NCBI GenBank assembly: GCA_029582265.1
Contig: CM055819.1
Location: 8,802,135 to 8,866,134 of the forward strand
Length of the DNA: 64,000 bases
Source of the DNA: Zoroaster sp. YZ-2022
Taxonomy: Eukaryota > Echinodermata > Asteroidea > Forcipulatida > Zoroasteridae
Direction: 5' to 3'
The notes under the pieces were generated by a model. That model was not told where the DNA came from. It did no database searches and worked only from the letters and a program-made list of their open reading frames with translations. A program made the position numbers and the translations under genes. Positions 43,815 through 54,169 of this stretch are shown one piece after another. How positions within the stretch are numbered: position 1 is the stretch's first letter; every line of letters begins with the position of its first letter.

Positions 43815-44972
43815 TTACATGGATTCAATGAGTCTGTCAGGTTGTTTAATCACTCTTTTAGGATATCTGCCCTCTTGAGTATGTACCGGAGATTGGGGTG
43901 TTACAGGTGTTTTTGTGGATTCCTGTAACTCAGGTTGATCACTTTCAGACTCACACTGAACAGGCTCTGCTTGTGTACTAGGGACTTGCGGCAACAGTTG
44001 GTCACTTCTACTTCCAATGATGACTGGTTCTGACCTTGAATAAGTCATTGGCAAATCTGTATTCCCATTTGGTGAGGGAAACTTGCCTTTCCAGCTTCAA
44101 GCAAGTGATCTGCATGACAATGCCTTAGTGTTTGTCCAACCTTGACTAGATAAGTCAAAGGACCCAACCTCCTTGCCACAACACCTACAACATACCGTTC
44201 TCTACCACCCCTGAAATTTTGAACCATGACTTTATCTCCCTTATCAAAATCTCGGATTTTCATGTTTGGTGTGTCGCGAGTAGTTTTTTGCTTACTTTGC
44301 TTTTCACAAACTCTACCAAGTACATCTGATTTCAACAAACTAAATCGTGTTCTAGGTGCATGTTTAAACAATAATTCATACGGTGAACACCCTGTTGAAG
44401 ACTGAGGTGTAATGCGATAAGCCAACCAAAAATTGTCAAGTCGATGACGAACATAGACCTTTGGATTCTTTCCAAAATCATCTTCCAACATGTATTTTTT
44501 AGTGCCTTTTTTGCAATTTGAACACTTCTCTCTGCAGCACCATTTGATGCTGGATGGTAAGGAGGCACGTGTGTGTGCCTTATTCCGTTCTTACCAAGAA
44601 ACAACTCAAACTCTTCTGAAGTGAATTGAGGTCCATTGTCCGACACTAATTCTGCTGGTAATCCAAAAATCGCAAACCAACTCCTCAGTACTTCAATAGT
44701 CCGTACACTAGTTGTGCTATAGTCATACATTCAACATTAATCCACTTACTATAACAATCAATCATGATCAAATAGTGTTTCCCTTCAAGCTCAAAGAAAT
44801 CAAAATGAATTCTTTCCCATGATTTATGTGAATTTGTCCATGGTACAAATGGTGCCTTGGTTGGAGCATTCCTCAGTGACAAGCATACTTCGCAATTTTT
44901 CACTAATTCTTCAATGTCTTGATCTAACTTTGGGTACCAAAAATAGCTACGCGCTACTGCTTTCATGCGCAC
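43815..44972 (-). pseudogene. Gypsy integrase and pol tail, frameshifted
   Basis: Reading down from 44972: a zinc-binding N-terminus remnant ending CEVCLSLRN, the RNase-H-fold core with DFFELEGKHYL and IDCYSKW (first and second conserved regions), then after a frame change DNGPQFTSEEF and the block YHPASNGAAERSVQ that carries the catalytic Glu. The following segment (44491-44045) has the C-terminal GDKVMVQNFRGG and GPLTYLVKV...HADHLLEA motifs typical of gypsy integrases. A last piece (44054-43815) ends in RYPKRVIKQPDRL, a common gypsy pol tail. There are at least three frame breaks. The product would insert the cDNA in the nucleus; here it is dead. Confidence 0.85.
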
Positions 44973-45151
44973 AATTCCTGTGTGCTCTTGATGTAACTCA
45001 CTAACAAGTCTTGCTCTGAGACTGGGAGGAATTATAACTCGTAACCCCCACTGAAGGCAACCTTAGTCATTACTCAACTCGTTCCTTCTAACAAAATAAT
45101 CCTGTATGTCTGTATCTTCATTGTGCTTTGGCCAACCATTCATGGTATAAT

Positions 45152-46517
45152 TCAGTACCCTACTGAGTATTGGATCTTTGAGTGTTCAACTGTTGCTTCT
45201 CTGATTTTCCCAGCTGACACAGGTAAGTTATCTGTATACGTAAAGTAGTTCATGGGAAGTTCACTCGCTAAATTTTCCTGACATGTTACAGGGAATCTTG
45301 ATAGAACATCTGCATTTGCATGATCTACTGACCTACGATGCTTAATATCATACTGATGTGCCATCAATATTAAAGCCCATCTTTGCAATCTAGTGGCAGC
45401 TAAGGAAGGAACTCCCTTCTTTGATCCAAAAATAATTGTGAGTGCCTCATGATCAGTGTACAGTGTAAACTTCCTTCCATACAGGTATTTGTGAAATTTG
45501 GTTACCCCATAAATGATCGCTAGTGCCTCTTTCTCTATTTGAGAATAATTCTGCTCAGTTTTGGTCAAAGTACGCGATGCATAAGCAACCGGTTTTTCGT
45601 CTCCATTTTTCATGATGTGAGACAACACCACTCCTACCCCTTGTGGTGACGCATCACATGCCAAAATCAGAGGCTGTTTTGGATCATAGTGAACCAGCAC
45701 CTGTTCACTCTTGAGTACACTCTTAACTGACTGAAACGCAACTTGACATTCCTTAGTCCAATTCTATTCCACCCCTTCTCGCAGCAAGTAATATAATGGG
45801 GCACACAACTTTGACATGTCTGGGATGAACTTACAATAATACACAATTATCCCAATAAAGGTTCGCAACTCGTCCACATTTTGGGGGACCTTGGCTTGTG
45901 CAATTGCCTCAATCTTCTCCTTAGTTAGGTGAATTCCCTCACTGTTTATGATATGTCCCAGATAGATCACATCACCAACCATGAATGAACACTTGTTTCT
46001 CTTAACTTTGACTGCATACTGTTCTAATCGGTTCATAACTTCATCTAGAGTCTTCAAGTGCTCTTCTTTGCCCACGCTACTGATAAGTATGTCATCTAGA
46101 TAGCATACTACACCTTTCATCCCACTCAAAACCTGATCCATAACACACTGAAATATTGCTGGAGCTGTGCTTACTCCAAAGGGCAATCTTTGATACTGAA
46201 ATAATCCCTTGTGTGTTGATTGTTAGAAGTTCTGTACTTCTTTCAGTGAGCTCCACTTGCTGATACGCATTTGACAAATCTGTCTTACTAAACACCTTGC
46301 CTCCTGAAAGTGTAGCAAATAAATCTTCAGCTGTGGGTAATGGGTATGTATTTGTCTCAACCACCTTATTTACAGTCTGTTTATAATCTCCACAAATTCT
46401 AATACTCCCATCAGCCTTGGGAACTACAACAACTGGAGTGGCCCATTTACTATGGGTTATCTTTTTTATTACACCACTCGACTCTAGCCTATCCAACTCT
46501 TGGCTTACTGCTTCCAA
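45152..46517 (-). pseudogene. Gypsy reverse transcriptase and RNase H, broken
   Basis: The RT begins at about 46517 with the LDRLESSGVIKK block, then TPVVVVPKADGSIRICGDYK and FSKTDLSNAYQQVEL (first catalytic Asp). A frameshift near 46190 follows, then FGVSTAPAIFQCVMDQ, the catalytic YLDD, and YLGHIINSEGI. After a stop near 45764, RNase H reads LACDASPQGVGVVLSH, EKEALAIIYGVTKFHKYLYG, TDHEAL and HANADVLSR. Order and spacing match Ty3/gypsy pol. Two or more frame breaks plus the stop between protease and RT (46517-46515) rule out a functional polyprotein. Confidence 0.88.
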
Positions 46518-47075
46518 TTAAGCATAAGGAACTGGTCTTGCCTTACAAAAAATAGGCCTGCTATCTGGCATTACAGCAATCTCTGCTTGGTGGTGTTTGA
46601 TTTTGTCTTCCGACCCACCAGCTGTGAACACTTGTTCATGTTTCCTTAAAACTTGCTCAACTTCTGGTTTTACGTTACGGATATTGAACATTTCATGCCA
46701 ATTGAGCTGGATATGCTTCAGCCAGTCACGTCCCAGTAGTGCCACTTTCTTTCCGGACACTACAACAAGTGGTAACTTCCACTCTCTCCCTTCATATTCT
46801 ACATTTACTTGCATATGGCCCAGCACTGGTATGTTATTTTCAGAATAACTTTTCAATTTTAGACTTGTACTTTCAAGTGGTACTGAAGATGAAAACTTCT
46901 TGTAATCAGTCTCTGAAATGACTGTTACTGATGCTGCAGTATCAACCGTGAATGTCAAAGGAATTCCACAAACCTTCAACTTAACTTCCAGTGCGGGGAC
47001 ATATTCAGTATTACTACTAGTCTTACATATGTTTTCCTTTTCAGTGTTCGTTGCAAACAAAGTTCCTTGTTCCAT
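46518..47075 (-). pseudogene. Gypsy aspartic protease region with DTA active site
   Basis: The reading frame contains FTVDTAASVTVIS, where retroviral-type proteases have D-T/S-G-A, and the second conserved block LLGRDWL. The catalytic Asp is kept, but the conserved Gly after Thr is Ala. This would be expected to weaken or abolish activity, or may simply reflect decay. The frame ends at a stop in the protease-RT linker (after RPVPYA). Length and position between Gag and RT are as in other gypsy elements. Confidence 0.82.
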
Positions 47076-47316
47076 GTAATCTATGTAGTCTTCTCTGTCC
47101 GTCTCGCCTGTCCCTATAGTCTGAGTTTGATTGACAGTATGTGCCTGTGCTGAACTACCTCCTCCATGGTATCCATGACCATGCCCACGCTCTCGACCAC
47201 GACCACGTTCGCGTGTGTTAGTATTACTCTGTCGGGGCTGATCCTGTCCTGGCTGTGCTCTTCTCCGACTTCAATTTGGGTCACAAGCTCTCTGTATGTG
47301 ACCAATCTTATTACAA

Positions 47317-47996
47317 CTAGCATTTTGATTGGAGATGTGGACATCTATTGGGGTAGTGTTCTCCATGACAGTAATAACATTTCAATCGTCTGGACTGCTG
47401 CTGATTTCTGCTCACCCTTTGCTTGTAAGCCGACACCTTATTGATGTCTGTACTGTTCCTTTGTAGGTTTCCACTATCTTTCTCCGCCATTTCCATGGCC
47501 AACGCCTCCTCACATGCAGTCTTCCATGTAAGCGCATTGCCTTTGCTCAGTAGTTTGGACTGGATCCTTCTATTGTGAAGTCCGCCGACGAAGGTATCTC
47601 TGAGGTTTGTGTCTAACTCCGCTCTATATCCACAGTGCCTGGATAACTTCTTCAGCTCATTTATGTAGCCGGCAACCGATTCTTGCGGTTCTTGGTGGCG
47701 TTTCCGAAATGCCATCCTTAGTGCTATTTGATTCCTTGTCGATGAGTAGTAGTTCACCAGGATCGTGGTTAATTCATCATACTGTTTTTCTGACGGGTCT
47801 TCCGGACAGACATAGTTTGTCACAATCTCAAAGGCTGATGACCCTGTCATCGCCAAAAAACATTCACTTTATCTGCATCAGCAATTTTATTTGCCTTCAT
47901 CCATATTTCCAACCTTCGCTGATAGTTGTGCCAGTCCTCTTTGGAGGCCTCAAACCCGTCAATGCTTCCAATAAATCCTCTACATGAGGTTCCGCC
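47317..47996 (-). pseudogene. Gypsy gag with zinc knuckle, frameshifted
   Basis: The main frame (47856-47317) has capsid-like helices (ENCE-type region LRMAFRKRHQEPQESVAGYI, FVGGLHNRRIQSKLL) and a zinc knuckle CYYCHGEHYPNRC (C-x2-C-x3-H-x4-C) that would bind genomic RNA. An upstream segment in another frame (SKEDWHNYQRRLEIWM) belongs to the Gag N-terminus. A T-tract near 47860 appears one base short, and another break lies between the ATG near 47996 and that segment. The ATG sits in AAGATGGCGG, a YY1-type word. Confidence 0.8.
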
Positions 47997-48143
47997 ATCT
48001 TGGATTTATATTTTTTTGTCAAAACACACTGGGGCAAAAACTTCCTGTTTCTACTCAAACGTAACGAATTACTCACACCGATACGTCAAAAAGTGTGCTG
48101 ACTTCTGTTAGGACTCTGGAGATCCACTGTTTTTTTTTTTAAA

Positions 48144-48164
48144 TCCCTTATTCGTCGCCATTTT
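48144..48164 (-). other. Gypsy primer-binding site candidate
   Basis: In element orientation the 5' LTR is followed by AAAA and TGGCGACGAATAAGGG. TGGCG is the usual complement to a tRNA 3' CCA end. The tRNA was not identified. Confidence 0.55.
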
Positions 48165-48277
48165 TGTTATGTACTCAGAGAGAGAATTACACGTGTGCAC
48201 TTCTATTTTGATCATTATCCAGAGAGCTTTATTGTGTCAACAGAGGGCGCTATTATAAGTTACTGGAATATCTCACA
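48165..48277 (-). repeat. Gypsy element 5' LTR (113 bp)
   Basis: Identical to the 3' LTR except for three substitutions. The right flank CCCAG (48278-48282) completes the 5-bp target duplication. The very short LTRs contain CAACAGAGGGCGCT, a CTCF-like core. Confidence 0.93.
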
Positions 48278-48925
48278 CCCAGTCATGCATGAATTCACAC
48301 ATTATTGCACAACAGTATGCATCCATTTACAGGCACTTTTTCTAAACTCGTTTTTCATCATGAAGAATTTGTTGGAGAAAGATGTATTCAATGAAATGAT
48401 TTTTGCTTATGAAATTCCCTTTCATATGATACCAAAATCATTGGCATTGCATATAAAATGATCGAGTTATTTATTTTACTTCCCCTGACTTTGTTCACAA
48501 ACACAGAGAGCATTTTGTACACACGTGTATGGCGTTCCATAGCACAAATGGCCATTGACTTGTGACTTGTATTATGGAGTTGTATTATGTCTGATTTCTA
48601 TAATAGCAACATGTAGGTCTTTCCAACCATATATAGCATGGGTATGGACTGCGAAGAATGAAAAAAATACAGCTGTTTTAAAAGCTGGTCATGATACTCC
48701 CAATTAAGTGCTGTGTGTGTGGTGACCTTGGTCGACTAAAGTCGCCAATGGTAAGCAACAGGGGGTATGTGTGTTGTCGACTAAAGTCGCCAATGGTAGT
48801 GGAAGGGTTAAAGAAAAAAATCCAACATTGTTTAATTTCGGTATAATGTGGATAGGCCTGTCACTAGTGTCAGTATTAAAAATCCAAACATTACTATTTT
48901 AGTCTTTTGCTTGAACAATTAAGGA

Positions 48926-50664
48926 TTGCAATTTTATTTCAGATATGGAAAACCACTCGCCGGGAGCTCTGTTCCAACTCACTACTTAAGAAGCTATCCC
49001 AGCTGGGCTGTTTCAAGAATGATAGCAACGAAGGAAGCAGCAGCTGTGGAAGATGGTATCGTCTGCCACGTTTTGGCCCATATCTGTAAATATCTTGACC
49101 AAGACACCACTGACAGACTTGCAAAGCAGTTTGGCGTGCCACCAGGACAGAATGAACAACTTCACCAGACATTGCTGCAAGTACCAATTTTAACAGCAAG
49201 ACAGTTAATACAGCAAGTCACACCCATCGTTCCTGGTGGTAAATGCCTAGAGGCACTTGCTATTTACAGATATGGGGCCCGTTTTGATCGACCAGCAGAC
49301 CAGCAACCACGACAGTCACAGCCAGATTATGCAAATCTAAGTGTATGTAAGTGTACTGAAGAACAACCTGTGCATTTAAGGACTGAAGATGTTGGAGAAT
49401 GCAATCCTTATTCCATCAGTGACTTCCATGCATACAGTAACAATGAACTCCATGTACATTCAGTACCTTGTGTTCACTATGGATACAAAGGCCATGCGAA
49501 AGATGGTGCGCATGAAGCTTACAAGAAGTGTAAAAACTATAACAAGCAGGATGTCATGCAAGAAAACAAAGTGCAAAGAATTAACATCAAAGATCAAGAA
49601 ACATGTCAAAGAACTAAATAACCTTCAAGAAAATGTAGCAATGGGGGCAACACAAAACCACCAGCTGACGATAAAAGTTGAAGCACTAGAGAAGGAATTA
49701 AAAGAGATAAGACACATTTTGAATGGTCCTAAAGTAACCATTGAATCAATAAAGGACTCTGATGAACTTGTCCATCTGCACACTGGCCTGCCATCCTATC
49801 AGTATTTTGAGTGGGTTTTCAAGGAAGTTGAACCAGCATCAAGACACATGGCCTACTGGCATGGCAGTAAATCCAAAACAACAAAAAACTATCAGGGTGC
49901 AAATGAAAACCGATCTGGACCAACACGGCTTCTGTCAAAACAAAATGAACTCCTCTTGACTTTGATGAAGTTGAAACATAACATGATTGAGGAGTACTTG
50001 GCATTTCTCTTCAACATTTTACAGCCTGCTGTCTCTTCCATTTTATCAACATGGATACATTTTTTAAGTCATGAGCTATCCAGATTAATTAACTGGCCAG
50101 AAAAGGAGGAAATAAGGCAATGCTACCTGAATGTTTTAAGCCTTGGAAAGGTATTACAGCTATTCTTGACTGTTTTGAGGTTGCAACACAAAAGCCCTCT
50201 CATATAGAGGCAAACACTCAGGTGTTTTCTGCCAACAACCAAATTCTTGCTTGCATGTACACCAGGAGGCTCCGTTTCCTTCCTGTCACCTCCAGCAGCT
50301 GGCAACATGTCAGATAAAGAGCTTGTCATTAAAAGTAATCTGCTAGAAAAGTTCTCTCCTGGTGACAAGTGTATGGTAGATAAAGGTTTCAAAATCAAGA
50401 GTGAGTTGTTAGAACATGGAGTTGAGCTGATAACCCCACCATTTGTACATAAAGGGCAACCATTCACTGAGCGGAGGAGAAGAATTATCTTAAAGAAATC
50501 ACACATGCTCGCATTCATGTGGAGAGCATGTCATTGGCAGGGTACGAGACTATAAGTACTTGTCAGGTGCGATACCTGTGTCTCAGCTTGATTTGGTTGG
50601 ACCTGCAGCAGTAGTGTGCTGTGCTCTGACAAATATCAAATGTTCAGTTGTTGCTAAGCCATAG
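48926..50664 (+). pseudogene. DDE transposase (DDE_Tnp_4/Harbinger-like), frameshifted
   Basis: The frame from 48926 encodes an uncharacterised helical region (about residues 10-120, SWAVSRMIATKEAAAVEDG to KCLEALAIYRYGARF) and a Cys/His-rich stretch (CVHYGYKGHAKDGAHEAYKK). After a frameshift near 49590 come a coiled coil (LTIKVEALEKELKEIRHIL) and the helix-turn-helix region LLTLMKLKHNMIEEYLAFLF, NILQPAVSSILSTW. A second frameshift near 50125 leads to the catalytic domain: ILDCFEVATQKPSHIEANTQ (first Asp; the usual Thr after Cys is Phe), TPGGSVSFLSP, DKELVIKSNLLEKFSPGDK, MVDKGF (second Asp), then after another break the region with the Glu (HARIHVE). At least four disruptions make it a relic. 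No terminal repeats were identified. Confidence 0.83.
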
Positions 50665-51390
50665 TACAGATTCAATTTTGTTTCAGTTCTTGGTGGTTTG
50701 CTTTCCACATGATAGTACTTACTACACCCTGTAAATTATTGTATCTTTTCTCATACAGGAATGGAAATAAATGTGACATTGAATCTAAAACGTATTTATT
50801 TCTTAAAATTTGAGTAATATATTGATTTTTTTTCAATCTGTTGCTAAGGATAAACAGCTGTGTCTCCAATCACAATCAACAGTATTCTTAATTTTCTCTA
50901 GATTTATTACAGGATAAAGTTAAATTTATAGAAATTGTTTAAGTAACCAACCCTTCACAACATTTTAAATGACAAAATTTGATGCATGTCTATATGAAGG
51001 AACCACAGAACTGAAATGGTTTACAGACTAATAGTAATGGTTCCATTAATAGACTGTGTTTGAACTTTTGGCTTTGTGAAGACATGAGACAACTTACATC
51101 TCAGTTGCCTCTAGCAGTACTGAATCCCACAACTAGTGGGCCCTGAACCACTTGATCACAAAGCCAGTAGTATACTTACTTGATAGTATTATACCCAGGG
51201 TAACCCAGTTGAAAAGTACGATCTAGATCAGCAGTTAATTTGTGAAGAAGTAGCGAGAATAGCTTCTTTGTATGACCTATGACCAGAAACCAGATACTTT
51301 TTTGGGCCTCATGTTACCATAAACTGGCAGAGCGCCCTCACATGAAAGTAATTATATATTATATATATAAACAGCATTATATATATATTA
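50665..51390. other. Unassigned spacer
   Basis: No gene is seen. TGACCAGAAACCAGATACTTT (51279 on) resembles TGACCAGAACCTGGAGACTTT near 58241, so both may be fragments of one repeat. Confidence 0.3.
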
Positions 51391-51411
51391 AATCGGGAGG
51401 GTGGCCTTAGC

Positions 51412-51438
51412 TTTCGATCCAAACCGGACCTTCATCAG
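51412..51438 (-). ncRNA. Hammerhead-ribozyme-like core of the Penelope element
   Basis: On the minus strand: CTGATGA, then a hairpin GGTCC GGTTT GGATC (5 bp with one G-U), then GAAA. This is the order CUGANGA / helix II / GAAA. One extra A precedes helix II, and helix III is poorly defined. Hammerhead motifs are an established feature of Penelope-like elements, which supports the reading. Confidence 0.55.
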
Positions 51439-51803
51439 AGGCTTTGACAAGGTACAAACAAAAATACATATCCATTTATAGGGAAAAGGAAAAGCAAAGG
51501 ATCATGGGGCGGGATCCAAAAAGGCGGGAAAATAGTAGCCAATTAAAGATAAGCATCAGTCTAGAAAAGCCAATAGGAGTATCAGAAGTGAACAAAGGAG
51601 GGATTATAGAGCCACACAATAGGTAGATGTGGCAGCTTGTGAAAAAAGCTAGGGTAAAGGAGGGATTACTGAGCCACACAATAGATAGAGGTGGCAGCTT
51701 GTAGTAAGGCTAGGGTAAAGATAGGATAATACACAAAGGGATACAAAAAAAGGGGGGTTTTAAACCATACAAATTGAGGAGTTGGTGTGTGGGTGTAAAT
51801 AAA

Positions 51804-52772
51804 GGGCAGGTTAAAGCAAATACTTGAAAAAAGAGCAGGTTAAAGCAAATACTTGAGAATAGAACAGGTTAGGACAAAAACCTGAAAAAGAACAGGTTAA
51901 AACAAATACCTGGAAATATGACAGGTTAAAGCAAATTCCTGAAAAAAGAGCAGGTTAGAACAAATACCTGAAAAGAGCACAGGTTAAAGCAAATACCTGA
52001 AAAGAGCACAGGTTAAAGTGAATACCTGAAAAGAGAACAGGTTAAAGTAAATACCTGAAAAGAGAACAGGTTAAAGTAAATACCTGAAAAGAGAACAGGT
52101 TAAAGTAAATACCTGAAAAGAGAACACTCGGAACAGGTTAAAGCAAATACCTGAAGAGAGCACAGGTTAAAACAAATACCTGAAAGGAGCACAGGTTAAA
52201 GCAAATACCTGAAAAGAGCACAGGTTAAAACAAATACCTGAAAAGAGAACAGGTTAAAGCAAATACCTGAAGAGAGCACAGGTTAAAACAAATACCTGAA
52301 AGGAGCACAGGTTAAAGTGAATACCTGAAAAGAGAACAGGTTAAAGTAAATACCTGAAAAGAGAACAGGTTAAAGTAAATACCTGAAAAGAGAACAGGTT
52401 AAAGCAAATACCTGAAAAGAGCACAGGTTAAGGCAAATACCTGAAGAGAGCACAGGTTAAAACAAATACCTGAAAGGAGCACAGGTTAAAGCAAATACCT
52501 GAAAAGAGCACAGGTTAAAACAAATATCTGAAAGAGCACAGGTTAAAGCAAATACCTGAAAAGAACACAGGTTAAGGCAAATACCTGAAGAGAGCACAGG
52601 TTAAAACAAATACCTGAAAGGAGCACAGGTTAAAGCAAATACCTGAAAAGAGCACAGTTTAAAACAAATACCAGAAAGGAGCACAGGTTAAAGTAAATAC
52701 CTGAAAAGAGAACACGTTAAAGTAAATACCTGAAAAGAGAACAGGTTAAAGTAAATACCTGAAAAAAGAACA
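51804..52772 (-). repeat. 29-bp minisatellite in the Penelope element 3' region, ~33 units
   Basis: The unit is AAAAGAGCACAGGTT followed by AAAGCAAATACCTG, with GAACAGG and AGAGAGC variants that recur in groups, suggesting higher-order duplication. It lies between the end of the GIY-YIG frame and the hammerhead-like core. Confidence 0.93.
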
Positions 52773-52832
52773 GTTGATAAAATCCAACAGTGATATAGGT
52801 GAATAGTAATGATATAGGTAAATGTAGCTGGG

Positions 52833-53318
52833 TTATTTGATACCTGTGTTGATGTTGAGGCCATATGGGTGAAGTGTTTTAAGTTGATGTATCCAGTGTG
52901 ACTCCCTAAGTTTGCGATGTGTATCATTGCTAGTGCAGGCTTCAATTACAATAAGTTCAACATCATTAATGCTATGATTAGGGTTGTTAAAATGAATTGC
53001 TACAGGGTAGGGTTTTTTAGTTTTCACAGAGGAAACATGGTTAGCAAAGCGGAGGCACAATTTGGTCTTTGTCTCCCCTACATATTGTATACCACATCTT
53101 TTACATGAGATTACATATATAACATTGGGTGTGTCACACTGGGATTTAGTTCCGATTGTGTAGGTGAGACCAGTACTGTGGCTTTTCACCTTCTGAGCAG
53201 GTTTGAGATACAAACAGGTTTTGCATCTTGAGCGGTTACGATTAGAGCACCCCTGTGGTGATTCATGATCAGTGACGTTAAGGTCACTGTTGGTGCTAGG
53301 GAGCCTAGCCCCAACCAA
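52833..53318 (-). pseudogene. Penelope-like element GIY-YIG endonuclease domain
   Basis: The frame contains a Cys pair upstream (CKTCLYLKP), then NVIYVISCKRCGIQYVGET (the GIY-YIG two-strand motif, with a C-x2-C pair), LCLRFANHVSSVKTKK and HFNNPNH with KLRESHWIHQLKTL at the end. In Penelope-like elements this C-terminal domain nicks DNA to start reverse transcription. Length and motif order are those of canonical GIY-YIG Penelope elements. The separate frame from the RT means at least one break between 53319 and 53617. Confidence 0.88.
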
Positions 53319-53617
53319 TATATCACCGGGGCTCAGGGATGGCTGAGCGTAACCTATCGGAGGAATGTAAAATGGTCATGTTATCATTTACGATAGATGA
53401 AAGTCTGGGTAATCTGGGGTGATAAGTAGTGACCAGGGGAACTCTGTTGGGGAGGGTTTTCTTGTTACCCCGGGTAGCCAAGAGGGTGCTACGGGGGTAC
53501 AGAGGGCCCTATTGATAGCTAGTTGGACCCTGCGTTTGCTATGACCTCGGGATACAAGGTGTTGCCTCAGTTCAGACGACCGTTTCCTGTATAAGGTATC
53601 AGTGGAACAGATACGTC

Positions 53618-54169
53618 TTATACGGAGGGCTTGACTGTAGGCAATGGCCTCTTTGCAGTGCTTGGGGTGGCAGCTGTCAGAAAGGAGGTATTGATGAGTG
53701 TCAGTGGGTTTACAATAGACATCAGTCGAAATGCCCTGGGGGATTTATTGATGGTGACGTCCAGAAAGTTCACGCTATTGGTAGAGTAGTTAGCAGTGAA
53801 CTTGATGGTGGCATGGAATGAATTAATGTAGTTGATGAATTCATCTAGGCTATCTTGGCCACCACACCAAATGGAGAAGATATCGTCAATAAATCTCCAC
53901 CATACTAGTGGACGGTGGGGGGCAGAAGATAGCAATCTGTCTTCAAGGTCAGACATAAATAGATTGGCGTATGATGGTGCTATATTGGTGCCCATTGCTG
54001 TACCTTGTACCTGGAGAAAGTTTCCGTCTAGGAACGTGAAATTGTTTTTGGTCAGTATATGTCGGATAAGATCTGTGAGGTGTCTCACAGAAGGTTTGGT
54101 TTGGTTGTTGGATCTGAGAGCGTTGGCACATGCACTTATGCCTTCGCTATGGGGGATGTTAGTATATAA
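53618..54169 (-). pseudogene. Penelope-like reverse transcriptase, C-terminal part
   Basis: Upstream edge at the insertion: the frame resumes with NIPHSEG, then the block FTFLDGNFLQVQGTAMGTNI APSYANLFM, and the catalytic motif FIDDIFSIW, followed by VNFLDVTI. GTxMG and F-I-D-D-I-F are typical of Penelope RTs, which are closest to telomerase RT. The copy has frameshifts near 53640. The first catalytic Asp motif lies across the transposon insertion: its codons are at 55767-55800. Confidence 0.88.

Larger units (their letters stand above)
43298..48811. mobile_element. TTAA element (piggyBac-like termini) containing a gypsy insertion
   Basis: TTAACTCTTTCATTACC at left is mirrored by GGTAGTGGAAGGGTTAA at right, with TTAA at both ends. 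Subterminal GTCGACTAAAGTCGCCAATG is present twice near the right end (48732-48797). Without the gypsy element (43363-48277 plus its duplication) it would be about 0.6 kb. CCCT/CTCT ends at TTAA resemble piggyBac MITEs. Confidence 0.7.
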
